Origin: Adlercreutzia faecimuris | GTDB lineage: Bacteria > Actinomycetota > Coriobacteriia > Coriobacteriales > Eggerthellaceae | Assembly: GCF_022669055.1 (NCBI RefSeq) | Contig: NZ_JAJMLW010000001.1 | Coordinates: 496,001 to 560,000, forward strand | DNA length: 64,000 bases | Direction of reading: 5' to 3' | In this document: positions 62,201 to 64,000 of the stretch, piece by piece | Layout: each line of letters opens with the position of its first letter | Position numbering within the stretch: the first letter of the stretch is position 1 | Program-made: the position numbers and the translations under genes | The notes under the pieces: model-generated | Database searches by the model: none | What the model was told of the DNA's origin: nothing | The model's input: the letters and a program-made list of their open reading frames with translations, nothing else

Positions 62201-64000
62201 TGGAATACGTGCTGTACGTGGGTGCCGACGACCTGTCGCAGCTGCCGCTGCGCCACGTGGACGCCCGCTTCACCGTCGAGCCCGGCCAGCGCATCGTCGG
62301 CTGGGAAGTGGTGCGCGAGGGTGGCAAGGTGCTCAACACCGTGGGCACCACGGCCGCGACCGACGCGGCCAACGCCGTGAGCCCCGGCGTCGTCGACCCC
62401 GACGGCAACGCCACCACCGACGGCGCGTGGTACGCGAACGAGTCGAAGTCGGCCCGCGTGACCGCCCAGATGCTCGACGGCGACGGGTTCGTCACCCTGG
62501 CCGACGTGGCCCCCTCCACCGACGTGACCAAGGTCTCGCACAAGAAGCGCGTGCCCGTCGTGCCCGTGGATCCCGAGCCCGTCGAGCCGACCGACCCCGA
62601 CGAGACCGATGGCGAGGACCCGGCGCCCGAGCCGACCGCCCTGGCCGACGAGCAGGCCTACGACGTGGTGGACACGCCTGCGGGCACCGAGCACTACGCC
62701 GAGAACCGTGCGCTCGTGTTCTCCGTGGGCAGCAAGGCCCAGCAGGTGGAGAAGGGCGAGGGCGTCTACATCCGCGTCATCACCCAGATGACCGACGAGC
62801 TGCAGGCCAACCCCGACGCCGACACCTACAACGCCACGGGCAACGACGCGTTCACCAACGACGCCGACCGTCCGTCCTACAGCGCCGCCCAGGTGCGCGC
62901 CTCCTTCACGGCCACGGCCCAGCCGCTGCACGGCTACGCCCAGTACCGCGTGGGCGAGGAGACCAACCTGCCCACCGCCGGCAACTCGGCCGGCGGCGGC
63001 GCCGTCGGCACCGGGTCCAACCTGTACAAGACCCTCTACGACGAGGGCCTGGACGGCGTGGACTACTTCCACCGCACCGACATCCAGTCCAACCTGGAGC
63101 AGCGCCCGCAGTACGGCGCCCTCATCGACTCGGTGGTGCGCTTCTACAGCCACAGCGCCGACAGCCACGGCGTGCTGGCCTCGGCGGCCGCCAACGCGGC
63201 GGGGGTGGTGGCCTCCACCGCCGCCAACCGCGACGGCGAGAACCAGATGACCGGCACGTCCGGCCGTCGCGTCAACGCCAACACCGCCAACACCAACCAC
63301 CTGCAGGACGTGAAGATCGGCTACAAGTGGATGGGCGAGTCGCTCACCCGCCGCTCCATCGCCAACCAGGACGGCAACCCCCTGCAGCTGACCGTGAGCG
63401 GGCTGAAGAACCCCACCTTCCACACCAACGACGTGACGGTGACGGTCAACTTCACCAACAGCTACGACACCGCGGCCCAGGCGCCTGACGGCCGCCGCAT
63501 CTTCGAGGTGTACGGCCATAACATCGCCTACCCCGACGGCATCCCGGCCAACACTACCAGCTCGGTGAGCTATCCGGATGACGGCGACCCGACCACCCTG
63601 GAGGGCGACCCGGCCGTCAAGGGCCCCGAGGCCGCCGAGGGCCGCCGCAACGTGCGCGTGGAGTACTACGTGCCGCTGACGGCCGCCGACCAGGCCGACC
63701 TTAACCGCGCCCTGGCCGAGTATCCGGCCGGCGTCACCCTGGCCACCAAGGACGTGACCACCGGCGAGGGCGACGACGCGGTCACCACCACCAAGACGCT
63801 CGGCGCCTGGTTCGCCGAGGACCAGGACAACGCGGCGCTCGAGGCCTTCATGCGCGGCCGCACCCACCTGGTGGCCGGCACCGCGGGCACCTTCGACATC
63901 AATCTGTACCGCGAGGCCACGGCCATGCGCTGGACCTACTTCGACGTGCCCGCCACCGCCGACGGCGTGGCATCGTTCGCGCTGGACAACGTGGTGCTGG
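38266..64000 (+). CDS. Giant exported surface protein, >8,578 residues (3' end outside window)
   Basis: One reading frame without a stop from the ATG at 38266 to the window edge. AAGGA (38253-38257) precedes the start by 8 nt. A 72-residue polar N-region, then KR and a hydrophobic stretch at 75-88 (VLAVLLSVLLVSTMW nearby), form a long-type export signal. An Asp/Ala-rich segment (about 105-155) and a Pro/Glu/Asp linker (about 676-735) follow. Residues about 1780-4750 hold nine diverged modules. Residues 6046-6393 hold four PASTA-like repeats. Residues 6446-6880 have His/Cys-rich clusters. A second Pro/Glu linker lies near 8,090-8,130. Asn, Thr, Tyr, Trp and Asp are frequent, as in beta-rich surface proteins. 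An adhesin or cell-surface fibre is the likeliest role. No anchor is visible because the C-terminus is missing. I do not recognise the family. Confidence 0.93.
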   Translation, partial: MRQQFGKVICDALARTRAYRGGSEEAAGNAATSVDTRDAREAGGVPMGDAAAFAGAGAGVIAHTAPRQMPLPKRVLAVLLSVLLVSTMWTDASIAEARTRVLGDTPSATQADSNDGAADAAADDNDAKDAEDAAATDADDADADKADSDNADASGDSSEPDFDSFLPEGLVEADKVLPKVSDKLQQAKRDHLMTTASAKADDVKRALQERFAFSLTPTGALRASDDAYQLGGGAALNLAADLGNLDVLLDGGYLGAVEDTDVVALTFTAPYVYALNADGTPATAAQLAAAAGSAAPDAPAVKQTLSQEEWKAYGGEALGMRVMLAADELPVGWTVWTEHRGRYLKHTAADLKAGLSGTIVFRYEGVQDKNGITVPETRGQLAAGAAMPQLVARIAGDIPVDQRLDVTAGYAVSSFTAALEETADGKQEPKSDTVVMPLSEPSAAKLTLTSAAPKVGVAASIAPLSDPTMGEAEGWATFAVTVRAAQGDYALNGVTLHLADLPDADGKGVPNAARSLAFDMTDLTDEQRAELAAIDPSDAEALAAALEELDVEAVSGTPAGEGAVSIALDLRPNAEGAAQPQDGPRQDAKTARTKKDTERVIYLAVAYDADALAPAEDGTTLEPTALAVSLTAAVKAKLVQEEKVTAQVKADSDAVLADEEAAQVLALGDQALTFPLPPAPEAPEPSEPADDPATDQPEPEAPADEPSDEPADQPATDEPAADEPAEPWTPDVPTRPNTLDALDSFCIEQSQLMLDNAGVTTLDEVANPMNTLNGQDPVAVSMAVMTLSAARAGVNASFLYPTSPIGGVLDENLFDPNLVPEGMSTSLGKGMYLVNDQDTPTLTLGIRFQNATAGYFGGYSMYADDFYGSVDLDTGDYTPGSDAKSTPYDTAQDAIDAAVADGLDLGWYTKELAGATTETEKQYWMLKDYNQEKVVRGFAELGTSLTLEVPYLYENENGGLSQCYDYPEWVSRGGGYAEDGSPANTGKAPLFAIDMSTNKGNILAYWSVYLVIPTGGGQQELFKLDDYINYGGAQAQEVLDKLVEKYPQMKGVNFNKGLTGTLKFVWHGEAVSYDSNPSGFTQKLEVKGHLTRSPVVTVRMLGDIPENAGGDINYGGDAHLFSTLVGPTEFRYYPNRKPGDNFHANLGVGTASSIRKVTLLKTNLTWKSTYEAISDNVLFDRYNYMVYKVDTANTSTGSAEIDGLEYFMRVMNTQMDNNQGVTEQDLKQWFEYPIGSGKPYKNPTVGDGAAGLPPDVSIGDLDKANYMGVPNQGGVLLYDTTDWLQQDYDALDMRTFGNIDSIMARAHARQRVYEEVRDEDGKVVGQKLVYDDSKDDQHPITYAEKDADGRYKITTPVIPYRTNNESGRVVFRAEMRTPENAGGMNGHLYPENAVQEGGKGHFTFIMAVPYTTNIQQSVGSEGLGYYVSLDPQTTIFFGKQESLDKDYSWTDSTRPFKSAFGIPEATMTATKSALEEYRTLANGTVQAKDPEPVMTTTQSYVGYPASYLIGDFATSGNMPLYGEDAESPTAGPEISDSLPNYFRLYNLEFEVTTDEPLGSNENEPLSRYFDTNTDDFVDSLEAANRHDSNVVQLQVASPANDPDNPDAEDYDWVNVGKPTYVETKTSTGTDGKTKYTHIYRLGGTTRADSLAAKLAARGIAPLPGVAPATDPDNPDADNYKFTGQMRIVFSTPIKNNVTLPVAVKVNGVMTIPQSDYRNTMSVSYGKRTWNYASQKFSANLESTDRVMGGFLQAKAPTPTVQATAIANAATLYDDKAAISANDGTKQPILSRDGAGWRFTIGNSNYSKLEPGTFTLSDMYGSVPGAGFDVQKIGISQGILDSSEIGSIVLRYRTAPGSGGGALTTKTRTITGAELAALMQSHKEVITNPDGTTTPNGISLTPELWRDSPLLPGYFVSMEIEFDSFNGRQGIPAGEKMCIEVQGSPEELDTMSLSGTFTTAYEDISANLKRYNVSARATASFTSRKAPYNLKVKVEGMRESKDPGDPKALQGNWEYKRDDNGNILKDANGKPIIEKDDANRDKIFEGYIGDPGTGWRITVSNDSNFAIGNAVVKGGWVLKESQGQGKPVQKTDEDPLKIPFKTNGRTDYDTQKIVISPALYKPMTVSVDKDGNRVPDDSADKTGTEQRLQGGVLSDLRLTYCMESDANQTAPTERNDFIIDGALLRAATGTLTAEDQAAITAGTLDVSAQKIADAGISVTADGFVVVSLEDNVLWTDAHYLRGFEQFFTEFGSGLTQDDGAYIDVNGTIVNQDVMELGGIFSTNYAKAAWNTATDSKGVFEGMPYPADGTPIIDAIANLAADGKSDDIQTTRGSRSKFATGGVEENVSGFVLKSQKAYYDYDSGYRVTVANDTKYAMSLGGTLTVGPLPKAVLKDARDEAAVDEFVDYETHQVVLSRELFEENAAGGVASGAKQASYAGDMMDAYLEYYDIDDTASPQLKRLELKEVVEWVYGHGIGADGKDDGTAVTTLPAWATAKVLDEKGNPTAVDVVSVNADGDIVIDWQAWGNGYLVGLVLDYSKFNGWVNEKTGAFVELRGKATNRGTFRLDAKFKTKQAIEEWTRSWTSSVALNSVLPPIRPNSAIGAYGSETNASHPQAVDGQILNPGTADLRTLHINQDTLYAKGTERERFNFARDYYNQYPIVAQEIRDDGDNEKPIAYREERNSGYRAIVTNKSDFPLYLGAKLTIGNLVPRWDSYGQALDKTLGYHTTDLTLSEGLLAHSQIDSITVRYLPAGTKVTSGAGRGVLTGSSSSLNSSTQVGDNQALIPGGLSVKLDWDTQLAKYWDKDNDGTLDAGNVSITQDAWNNGDAYYFEVHFKRIDANVTEADKAWADLFGYAIDSCNVSLATDPYHAESNDRNAYANQYDILHEGATHGWGCLGGGNNVQLRYEGYNAYVGNYYVTIQADSRLKATYPDSSWDLLAKKATTTAAGELTFSDDQANLYAIAGMPRTGLTADAYFDAEKSADEAMAASGIGGAATPANYGTGAKAYWGEDGAGYRFHVYNGGDDGSGTKVPGRKMFESELQIGTDSQKIYTDPETGKETTHPSESPYNTEIANEDVPGRDDVEAYENAKRGYQSKALMISKGLMASSEIKEVEVTYYPRVAAGDPTPAKQTKVMAYADLLAAGYVNGDGNLVIPWDEWGQGFLTSAVVRFTSVSVGAGLNADDCYVDVWGEANSVMDMPLSAWFGCTYAQDGWHYRLDEPRQPYGANVKGYAKYKWDGTAEGCYAYGTSNRWKAGWPNVWPQGTTTPTGWGNGYTRIGDFIRYGSDGGTVPPSQVENPESSFDATRAPQFKRLIAQWKKYWKGANVWQAGAATAWVYGRPYEVNEQLTAQTFMRSDGPASDSGYGNTAPYNGDVDQKNGNLKRNGTTTAYWEESGSGFRFTLANDSAFAMRKAYFATEALPYNKYKDELVNFTTESVVVGKGMFTQTNMLELKLSYLAYDADADVTTPGSVTIPGADLQSFASASDAAAASALVGTADWFADIQVVDGLLTAHDAEGNVTMYRDAEGNVVINRALWGGHYFRNVETHLRDFAARTAAADGAWFEFWGTGSYRWLDRTMHGTFRTDWITQWWNTNNAQDSDHDNCSNHGTHLLTNDARRALTTDADVAGGFDSTYWKGNAYVQPYTYASSGYRYNVYSANKGVSAAPDKPASLSGNAPYTATAGARLNVALPPVRPKVEMWAYKNAAAANAEHSLLTDKYATTGEASDTARDVPRTPALTPRRSVDWGTEPRAYWQDEHVGYRAVVTNDSLYAMPHGARIEIGPLLPVSDESAPALLQNAGFRTTKLTLSKELFDAGVEHGVKQEDGTTADVSSIKSVTFTWYAKDAKAAAQQMTSTWQGDVHATGGVQSTVTGRTSLMGSELHATTYTADQVAGWFQGNDATLSAGGDAILTSEKWLDGDLVGVTIDYGYFQNGLTGTDAYVDFFGYAIDSPDVDKRREITDTWCINDGWEADDGYGVTQFWDWYYTVVQLPTEFRTTYDVNAWNYLYQKMDGNNNTAIRSNDYNRYAPNSYGELTNTRDWAELYAHMPASSQRVTAKAYFVDGATPMGPMAPGDLKDTETAYFRYYGSGWRFGLTNYANPTVVMANNNVASLPGGHSAWDPDSNVYDGDYEMFDSYVHVGVMPKEAVPDGTASGTQDERPDYDNAWRTFDAKSISLSKGLLDAATWAKLGTDRGNAVKTITITTYPRPAAGGDGDEGAGDADPDPDPGATSVTETLADGSTQVTTTRADGTTVVTHTALDGTVTATYTYTLAQAVAACQGITGAGYDAAGNLVLTSELWDGGYFSEARVDFAHFNAGVREADNAAVDVLGRTDVSQKNVTLTGQFNTCYGQNTAIEGGLTPGAGWDHRDDRYGRWGNAINGSSVSGMQADSVDTYFNHVNPALTQDANGNQALPHKVLGTSLYGSSRLNRSNGMDLEDKATLVATIDPIWPDVIGETLLGAPRPGTDRAALTWDGSEKPDDPGKYFADKELETLMGSPTSGWRLGLTNTPGYAMDHARLTVGPVYSELVDGVWRGFDVTNLYLSEDAMAAVLAGKIAEKNNTGFSDDYETVGSHDKPAFNRAAYQALSVDDVKAMLAGYTVELYTVGREDATAEGTSTNGNGSKAAKVPSTPSVTVNLADYVVEEDIYVGDTDTPTGSKRVVINIPKEAWKSDAEDADEVAGTPAHAGNYLLKAVFHLPGFASNAPGFTTDSTGKPAGNDTYLDVFGAPSRAVTMRLDATFSTEYKTDGWNRNASTRTTDNDYSTMLPLTAEPSIRTTFNWTGGDSNESHLGITLAEDGYTDADDRDIDRYVFNANSYVPYRWGEGAKVDAATDPTTPTEWAWYEYILENNTRSTAENGYFDLVINGVSNPSGNARGFILKELQMDGWQRYSTTGRHPVLTEEDFAKDPDVKYNWGNRAGTIGELWIYGYDQKVYHDNATHATPEALPMARIALTNDFLEQYLGNTVKGKQGTLILPLDEATITPYLAAGESFRPIGTVRLVYKSMASNLVWNADEAQDTSFTARLYGDVRTHGVQSSVTDPNSYDNLMSSTTAYFPLSSYYGNINRTTNCPVNITRYYATSTSQAFKGASARPNAGTAASSSSVEDVQASTTDGGTRQPLKARATNGNIAAHGYIYDNTSANRAVVEVANKGDDSGYHFTYRNTTRARSDAATITMRIDSVSMKTRQMLTANADPADDLDFQYYYDENGVLQSDGYYTNRGVVRGFKTKQLDLSAATVAMGQFQYADLTFLQPNGVRFTLRVNPTELAKYKNADGSYTLDFAGAWGTTLVRDLVGSADLTGSRYAAADITNYNVAKQRYTIADCYLYQIDLQYGSLEPSWRPTNHLETASSAADAKGLLDVRATGKADWYNSVGNVDTNNHTHNGVAQNRCQAHYFTTGTYSNGSRWWTNYYPHDDTLHTSLHLTQTGAYDTRALVEKCAAISVPRPRMEVHSFVQYGQADYTEQSRSDSSNTDANRTEVTVPYAKTFTFQAQLRNEPRSGASAFSKLDDADVTISYPLDFETNIVTGPGATNNKVSTWTGFHPTETTIKADFIACFPEETVGKIRIYGFTRNQVNAVKSLSAAPTGANATQAKIVLRPYYEGTGDDRHLAGFEAEDVAAGATKGKGTQIPLQANGDFVLTEQMTYDLGIEVPKSFQLWSWKNMAEDPVNYANQNIFVKGYTDTYFEKQRVIRVTTTNHLDGFREAPLDLPLFTAGQPTVAGTVYGNVNTAADTYTYTYTDSSLYFVSKMYYDAVSRAAYADVMSGQSVTDKTDADANKSPLEQAVNKKYELTADKSVSTTTLYSFDPKLVCDGHVPIAEGDWGSYVYDDDTPEADKVKVYVYQAPANPDDPGTYAEVTLGLGEPDSDNNPTYTYTVGAATLPAKGLTFYTYSDDAVHDGYTAIPADGVDAYLTNGQSAFVKEGGAYQQVHLVKGEEEEDGSHDITYWLMGEALENAPEAEKATAKWILRNANYDIVVKYAVSDPSKDENGTDIPAVPKGNVISAVETTAPADGKRGVVEVTVSRGTTEEAAGEASNPMRDLVGKTEQYVREQIAGMNDYEALSEAKYAYSTDVAQGSVIAINPAPDMSKPILDDKGKPVLDADGNPTYQPLTKTVDDGKGGTILVNVVQLTVSLGEYVKGEFEDYLTMTPADAEAALAAAGYEVGAQVLEANDDIKQGDIIRIVKDKEAWDETVTDPEDGSTSTVHHKAQVHLVVSSGLTPQTAEKNLFASYVGQPRDSVLQGLIDAGYTIDDADVTEQQSDDYDAGMIISITRKGAFSDDPDNRGALAVVVSSGYTPAKVRELLFTSCIGLTQSAATTILTDGGYSVASEVSYEASDDTTDEEGNVIPAIPADHVVCVHLLDASGNEVTGNDAPLGLSKVKIVLSAGPSSNGSGSGSISGAVVGGPSHPHDADDPDVSKGNTALAQGTAENTRFSNYNSGSNDSHHQGHSSCWGSSADEGSGDLAIGYKAQGSFLVDFRQVDTTPNARGIGNVTANYPEGTSYMQQGNSGYFTRICTSCNNWAYHDRTFHWIYGSLDNEHTGGMRRIYHYNYGYYNQYHSCTEYEDNRQTNNTNPALTLNEQGGSPNYDGRTYSGVSGGNPHYESVGSVTYNTGAHLTMTQKLQGDGFDAYYVKIKRQALPYIDKVTVNFNKGKALVVTGKEIRQAYYDELTTAGTKGTSVQRDSDGNYYFRLNLLKRDAAGNPVASFGINSDDAYRDTFNDYTQGMDIYQVTSIVYDITINQGTTDSAGNALAPDYGQWFDDRLTDPKKWVENMSFEVTGRFIKAGTYNADGSYAPATVTAVTDTGMTIGGEYAGTATVHKAAQRYDSPSQRYDKSGDDGRGTFSYANYHRNGGCHNTSWYHQGCGWHGHHTHYYTFDEGKMRHLRTSVRFLTYESRNYLRKSVTRNSGSMGVQGNNYVTSNNSDQRVFAGDEAYYLSMYRYPAGWNSTSYSDHDYRPWAGYQSASDNIRITDNLPLVYPDDDIEYFGFVGTGLKFLKGSTTQANSSIWAHLNPDTNLAAHERQANFDKVFITLRTTKWEKTADTTNWPNGWARNDAAGQTIRIRKNNMYRVNADGTETMVDQNLATIGSAAAAGAGEAADDPNSPGLAYLFSKGLNKDGDAIIYFQRPYDYTPEFMDAANWASCPEYAYDHSTKTLSETPGKTDHAPITLHLPDGEFVTSYTLDLGPYGGDADATAETARAYDGDAGAPVADGNYVSDYAVLGRPYIYKGQTNKLYGKGIGAASYIDNALTRGTVTNSHFYDPSTQVASPNKATHYNNSYRITNGGLTHGTVADWGQASSGRLEFNNLGSASYSWVPRESSSDTAWMVGYRVAYGYAAGIQTENNGALTANAFKTSSELYRNQWINDQSQWNYNPQDKNLNQSFNTDVKYVYDYGDGAADNTTDANLAPTRAVYEVRFQNRADEGSQTNQRRAAHLSNISLTSTFDENLSSAAGKGKAFRLQNLYVPAYLVGNDGHTCADHAKGTCISYQYTPVVKNPDGSYVPYTGERHVVDGKQKAADGSQIYLTVTGSAYTASDNAYIEALACTDAAAATAVDEPGVDSHAAVGCQVNCLACDGQWFNATQFKFTYLDAAGAEQSKTTTWAELLAEGRVTGPYAVGKDGAIVYKADNTPVTTADGDYTVIPATGDSYTVNAADGDYVIDIESYFRDAQPVTGTEVDDEGNPVITHYENAAVTNDAGDPISFPLFKASDAQETNTIAGFAGLDTPENQDYARAVVTSLKVDFAAMNANRRFPNTMLDSGQWLTRASEANLKAGNAVNWNHAYYGYDATNTNYAFKYDGVFVDRPADEFTSATAASAALTDQNLLVGDAKEANAGNWDYESTPTFGKMANGYQGTDARHRLSVAVKSKDPNTESMAAYVDDTAAYRVAHKMGIMETSYVRGRKVDPAIDYGAAKKDTVFAYDASTADITVPGTTSAITQDTTSVTNEFSFAAPNVVSDIPDGALYAGDYLEYVLYVGADDLSQLPLRHVDARFTVEPGQRIVGWEVVREGGKVLNTVGTTAATDAANAVSPGVVDPDGNATTDGAWYANESKSARVTAQMLDGDGFVTLADVAPSTDVTKVSHKKRVPVVPVDPEPVEPTDPDETDGEDPAPEPTALADEQAYDVVDTPAGTEHYAENRALVFSVGSKAQQVEKGEGVYIRVITQMTDELQANPDADTYNATGNDAFTNDADRPSYSAAQVRASFTATAQPLHGYAQYRVGEETNLPTAGNSAGGGAVGTGSNLYKTLYDEGLDGVDYFHRTDIQSNLEQRPQYGALIDSVVRFYSHSADSHGVLASAAANAAGVVASTAANRDGENQMTGTSGRRVNANTANTNHLQDVKIGYKWMGESLTRRSIANQDGNPLQLTVSGLKNPTFHTNDVTVTVNFTNSYDTAAQAPDGRRIFEVYGHNIAYPDGIPANTTSSVSYPDDGDPTTLEGDPAVKGPEAAEGRRNVRVEYYVPLTAADQADLNRALAEYPAGVTLATKDVTTGEGDDAVTTTKTLGAWFAEDQDNAALEAFMRGRTHLVAGTAGTFDINLYREATAMRWTYFDVPATADGVASFALDNVVL
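40291..40452 (+). repeat. Pro/Glu/Asp-rich repeat linker inside the giant gene
   Basis: Codes for short degenerate repeats of the type EPADEPSDEPADQPATDEPA. Such acidic proline linkers usually form extended spacers or wall-spanning segments. The DNA repeat is GAGCCGGCCGACC-like and could expand or contract. Confidence 0.7.
43642..52510 (+). repeat. Array of nine diverged protein modules in the giant gene
   Basis: Each module opens with a motif like GxGYRFxVxNDSxYAM, then LTVGPL, LSxxLxxxxxIxxIxVxYxP, and later YVDVFGxxxxxxxMxLxGxFxTxY. Opening motifs start at nt 43642, 44416, 45346, 46312, 47302, 48454, 49546, 50533 and 51772, i.e. every 258-413 residues. DNA identity between copies is low, so the array is old rather than recently expanded. 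A tenth, weaker match (SGYHFTYRN) lies near 53740. Confidence 0.75.
56401..57444 (+). other. Four PASTA-like domains in the giant protein
   Basis: Residues 6046-6393 show a four-fold pattern of helix, 'GY' strand and terminal strand. Starts are LVGKTEQYVREQIAG, TPADAEAALAAAGYEV, YVGQPRDSVLQGLIDAGYTI and CIGLTQSAATTILTDGGYSV. Ends are VQLTVSLG, VHLVVSSG, LAVVVSSG and VKIVLSAG. This is the pattern of PASTA domains, which bind peptidoglycan or muropeptides in Ser/Thr kinases and penicillin-binding proteins. Confidence 0.7.
58834..58908 (+). other. His/Cys-rich cluster in the giant protein
   Basis: Residues 6857-6880 contain eight His and two Cys in 24 positions (pieces: YHRNGGCHNTSWYHQGCGWH, then GHHTHYY). 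A related cluster lies at 6451-6567 (SHHQGHSSC, CTSC, HDRTFHW). The spacing could suit metal binding, but no known metal motif matches. Confidence 0.45.

Noticed and set aside
51166-63867. A 4,233-codon frame on the minus strand opposite the giant gene
   Set aside because: It is a shadow. With G/C in nearly all third positions of the sense codons, the antisense frame rarely meets a stop. Its product is Val/Gly/Ala/His/Arg noise without domains, signal or ribosome site.
1-64000. CRISPR array
   Set aside because: No short direct repeats with regular unique spacers and no Cas genes were seen; the only short-period array is the 9-nt iteron block at 16918-16962.

Overview
The window is high-GC actinobacterial DNA. 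It probably comes from a gut-type Coriobacteriia member of the Eggerthellaceae (Eggerthella, Gordonibacter or Adlercreutzia relatives). This rests on the membrane-fused LuxR regulator at the left edge, the anaerobic menaquinone genes, the amino-acid antiporter, formate transporter and ornithine-cyclodeaminase-type genes, and a strong G/C third-position bias. The genus is an inference. No CRISPR array, rRNA operon, transposase or prophage module was seen.

Positions 1-8 kb hold a LuxR regulator cut by the window edge, a HigBA-type toxin-antitoxin pair with a palindromic promoter, and a menaquinone cluster: menH, menB and a fused menE-menC. Positions 8-16.5 kb are housekeeping and transport genes: an APC amino-acid permease, an MFS exporter fused to a CBS pair, an SDR oxidoreductase, a CNNM/CorC-type CBS membrane protein, an amidohydrolase, a rhodanese and a UspA protein. 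An initiator tRNA-Met with a terminator follows at 16.8 kb. It is directly followed by an AAA ATPase whose leader carries five 9-nt iterated repeats.

Positions 18-31 kb hold a FUSC membrane protein, a LOR/SDH (ornithine cyclodeaminase-type) enzyme, an OmpR response regulator with a sensorless histidine kinase, an XRE-AbrB regulator, a large hybrid histidine kinase, two MFS transporters, a LOG protein, a flavodoxin and a zincin metallopeptidase. Positions 31-37.3 kb hold 5-formyl-THF cyclo-ligase, a formate/nitrite channel, a PurF paralogue without the N-terminal nucleophile, serine acetyltransferase, a DUF3800 gene behind a two-hairpin leader, and murB. Three exact parS sites (35.4-37.6 kb) suggest this part lies in the origin-proximal chromosome domain.

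The right 40% of the window (38,266 to the edge at 64,000) is one uninterrupted reading frame of at least 8,578 codons. It encodes a giant exported protein with an N-terminal export signal, acidic linkers, nine diverged modules of about 260-410 residues, four PASTA-like repeats and His/Cys-rich clusters. Its C-terminus lies outside the window. Its candidate promoter carries the dyad TGTAAC-N6-GTTACA. The same dyad lies at the promoter of the hybrid histidine kinase 12 kb away, which suggests a shared regulator. The giant gene and this possible regulatory link are the most unusual content of the window.
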